From DASTFP01 sp963816855 (GTDB lineage Bacteria; Verrucomicrobiota; Verrucomicrobiia; Chthoniobacterales; Terrimicrobiaceae), in assembly GCA_963816855.1 (NCBI GenBank), contig CAWFMA010000032.1, positions 62,001 through 126,000 on the forward strand: a DNA stretch of 64,000 nucleotides. The letters run 5' to 3'. Of this stretch, positions 62,888 to 64,000 are shown one piece after another (within the stretch, counting starts at the first letter, position 1; every line of letters starts with the position of its first letter). The notes under the pieces are model-generated. The model searched no databases and had not been told where the DNA came from. It saw nothing but the letters and a program-made list of their open reading frames with translations. Both the position numbers and the translations under genes were made by a program.

Positions 62888-64000
62888 ATGATTAGCAAAA
62901 TGACCACTCTGACATCGTTTTCTTTGCGAGACCCGGATCTGTTTCGTCGCCAGGCGTTCATCGGCGGCCGCTGGTGGGACGCCGACAGTGGGGCCACCAT
63001 CGAGGTGAATAATCCGGCGACGGGAGAGATCCTGGGCACGGTTCCGTTGATGGGGGCGGCAGAAACCTGGCGGGCCATAGAATCCGCGAAAGATGCTTTC
63101 TCCGACTGGAGCCGCAAGCCCGCGAAGGAGCGAAGCATCCTCATGCGGAAGTGGTACGATTTGATCATGGCCAACGTCGATGACCTCGGGGCGCTGATGA
63201 CTGCCGAGCAGGGAAAGCCGCTCGCGGAGGCCAAGGGCGAGGTGGCATATGCGGCCTCCTTCATCGAATGGTTCGCCGAAGAGGCCAAGCGCGTTTACGG
63301 AGACACGATTCCCTCGCCCTGGACCGATCGCCGGCTGGTGGTCATCAAGCAACCCATCGGCGTCTGCGCGGCCATGACTCCGTGGAATTTTCCGGCGGCG
63401 ATGATCACCCGAAAAGCCGGCCCGGCTTTGGCGGCCGGTTGCACGATGGTCGCGAAACCGGCCAGTTCGACTCCGTTTTCAGCTTTGGCCCTCGCCGTTT
63501 TGGCTGAGCGCGCGGGCATTCTCCCGGGGGTGTTTAACGTCGTCACCGGCGACTCGAAAGGCATCGGCGGCGAAATGACCTCCAATCCCGACGTGCGCAA
63601 GGTGACTTTCACCGGTTCCACCGAGGTCGGCCGTTTGCTCATGCGGCAGTCGTCGGGAACGGTCAAGAAGCTCTCGCTGGAACTCGGAGGCAACGCCCCG
63701 TTTATCGTCTTTGACGACGCCGATCTCGATGCGGCGGTGGAGGGAGCGATCGTTTCCAAGTATCGCAACGCGGGACAAACCTGCGTTTGCGCCAACCGGC
63801 TCTACGTCCAGGCCGGAGTTTACGATGCCTTCGCCGAGAAGCTGGTGGCCGCGGTGGGCAAACTCAAAGTAGGGAACGGCTTTGAGGCCGGGGTCCTTCA
63901 AGGGCCCCTGATTGATCATGCGGCGGTAAGCAAAGTGGAGGAGCATATTCAGGATGCCGTTTCGAACGGCGGCCGCGTTCTGCTGGGAGGAAATCGGCAC
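62888..64000 (+). CDS. gabD: succinate-semialdehyde dehydrogenase-type aldehyde dehydrogenase, truncated by the window
   Basis: The gene runs off the right edge with 371 codons visible. The start is ATG 62888 or ATG 62900. SSADH landmarks are QAFIGGRWWDADSG, CAAMTPWNFPAAMITRKAGPALAAGC, the NAD site FTGSTEVGRLLM, LELGGNAPFIVFDDADLD with the general-base Glu, and the nucleophile in NAGQTCVCANRLYV. The GQTCVCANR motif is typical of GabD. It oxidises a semialdehyde (succinate semialdehyde or a similar one) with NAD(P). Whether it belongs to the iol pathway is unclear. Confidence 0.9.
   Translation, partial: MISKMTTLTSFSLRDPDLFRRQAFIGGRWWDADSGATIEVNNPATGEILGTVPLMGAAETWRAIESAKDAFSDWSRKPAKERSILMRKWYDLIMANVDDLGALMTAEQGKPLAEAKGEVAYAASFIEWFAEEAKRVYGDTIPSPWTDRRLVVIKQPIGVCAAMTPWNFPAAMITRKAGPALAAGCTMVAKPASSTPFSALALAVLAERAGILPGVFNVVTGDSKGIGGEMTSNPDVRKVTFTGSTEVGRLLMRQSSGTVKKLSLELGGNAPFIVFDDADLDAAVEGAIVSKYRNAGQTCVCANRLYVQAGVYDAFAEKLVAAVGKLKVGNGFEAGVLQGPLIDHAAVSKVEEHIQDAVSNGGRVLLGGNRH

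Overview
The window is 64 kb of a GC-rich bacterial chromosome with densely packed genes and no rRNA, tRNA, CRISPR array, prophage or insertion sequence that I could recognise. The gene styles suggest a free-living, saprophytic, Gram-negative sugar degrader, possibly Verrucomicrobiota (Chthoniobacterales-like). The hints are an unusually short ATP synthase delta subunit, an outer-membrane lipid A deacylase-like protein, and many Gfo/Idh/MocA and ABC sugar-import genes. That placement is inference, not proof.

Left part (1-22 kb): housekeeping genes. In order: the end of panB, a secreted small protein, a CDF cation exporter, a Cys-rich protein, a complete F1Fo ATP synthase operon on the minus strand (atpB-E-F-H-A-G-D-C), a site-2 protease with a CBS region, serA, zwf, glk, a coiled-coil/TPR protein, an HNH endonuclease, a tail-anchored FHA protein, carA, a Cu/Zn superoxide dismutase lacking the canonical cysteines, and a sorbosone-dehydrogenase-like beta-propeller.

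Middle (22-33 kb): a ribose-type ABC importer (ATPase, permease, binding protein) flanked by relics of a second one: a badly frameshifted binding-protein copy downstream and an ABC-ATPase N-terminal scrap upstream. Then come a PagL-like protein, a frameshifted LysE exporter, a LysR regulator with a dyad in its divergent promoter, a Cof-type HAD phosphatase and a berberine-bridge-type FAD oxidase.

A minus-strand catabolic block (32.3-45.1 kb) holds transketolase, a MalEFGK-type importer with two different ATPases, a zinc dehydrogenase resembling erythritol/L-threitol dehydrogenases, an RpiB-family isomerase, DhaK and DhaL kinase subunits and a SorC-type regulator. Together they read as polyol -> ketotetrose -> ketotetrose phosphate -> erythrose 4-phosphate -> pentose phosphate pathway, a candidate tetritol pathway.

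The right end (45.7-64 kb) is a myo-inositol catabolic region. One operon on the plus strand is iolC-iolD-iolB(frameshifted)-mmsA followed by a second, about 99% identical iolC, so that a 1.94-kb direct repeat brackets iolD-iolB-mmsA. A facing minus-strand operon carries iolE, a MocA-type oxidoreductase, a two-subunit transketolase, an iolG-like dehydrogenase and a frameshifted FAD/Fe-S dehydrogenase. A succinate-semialdehyde-type aldehyde dehydrogenase runs off the right edge.
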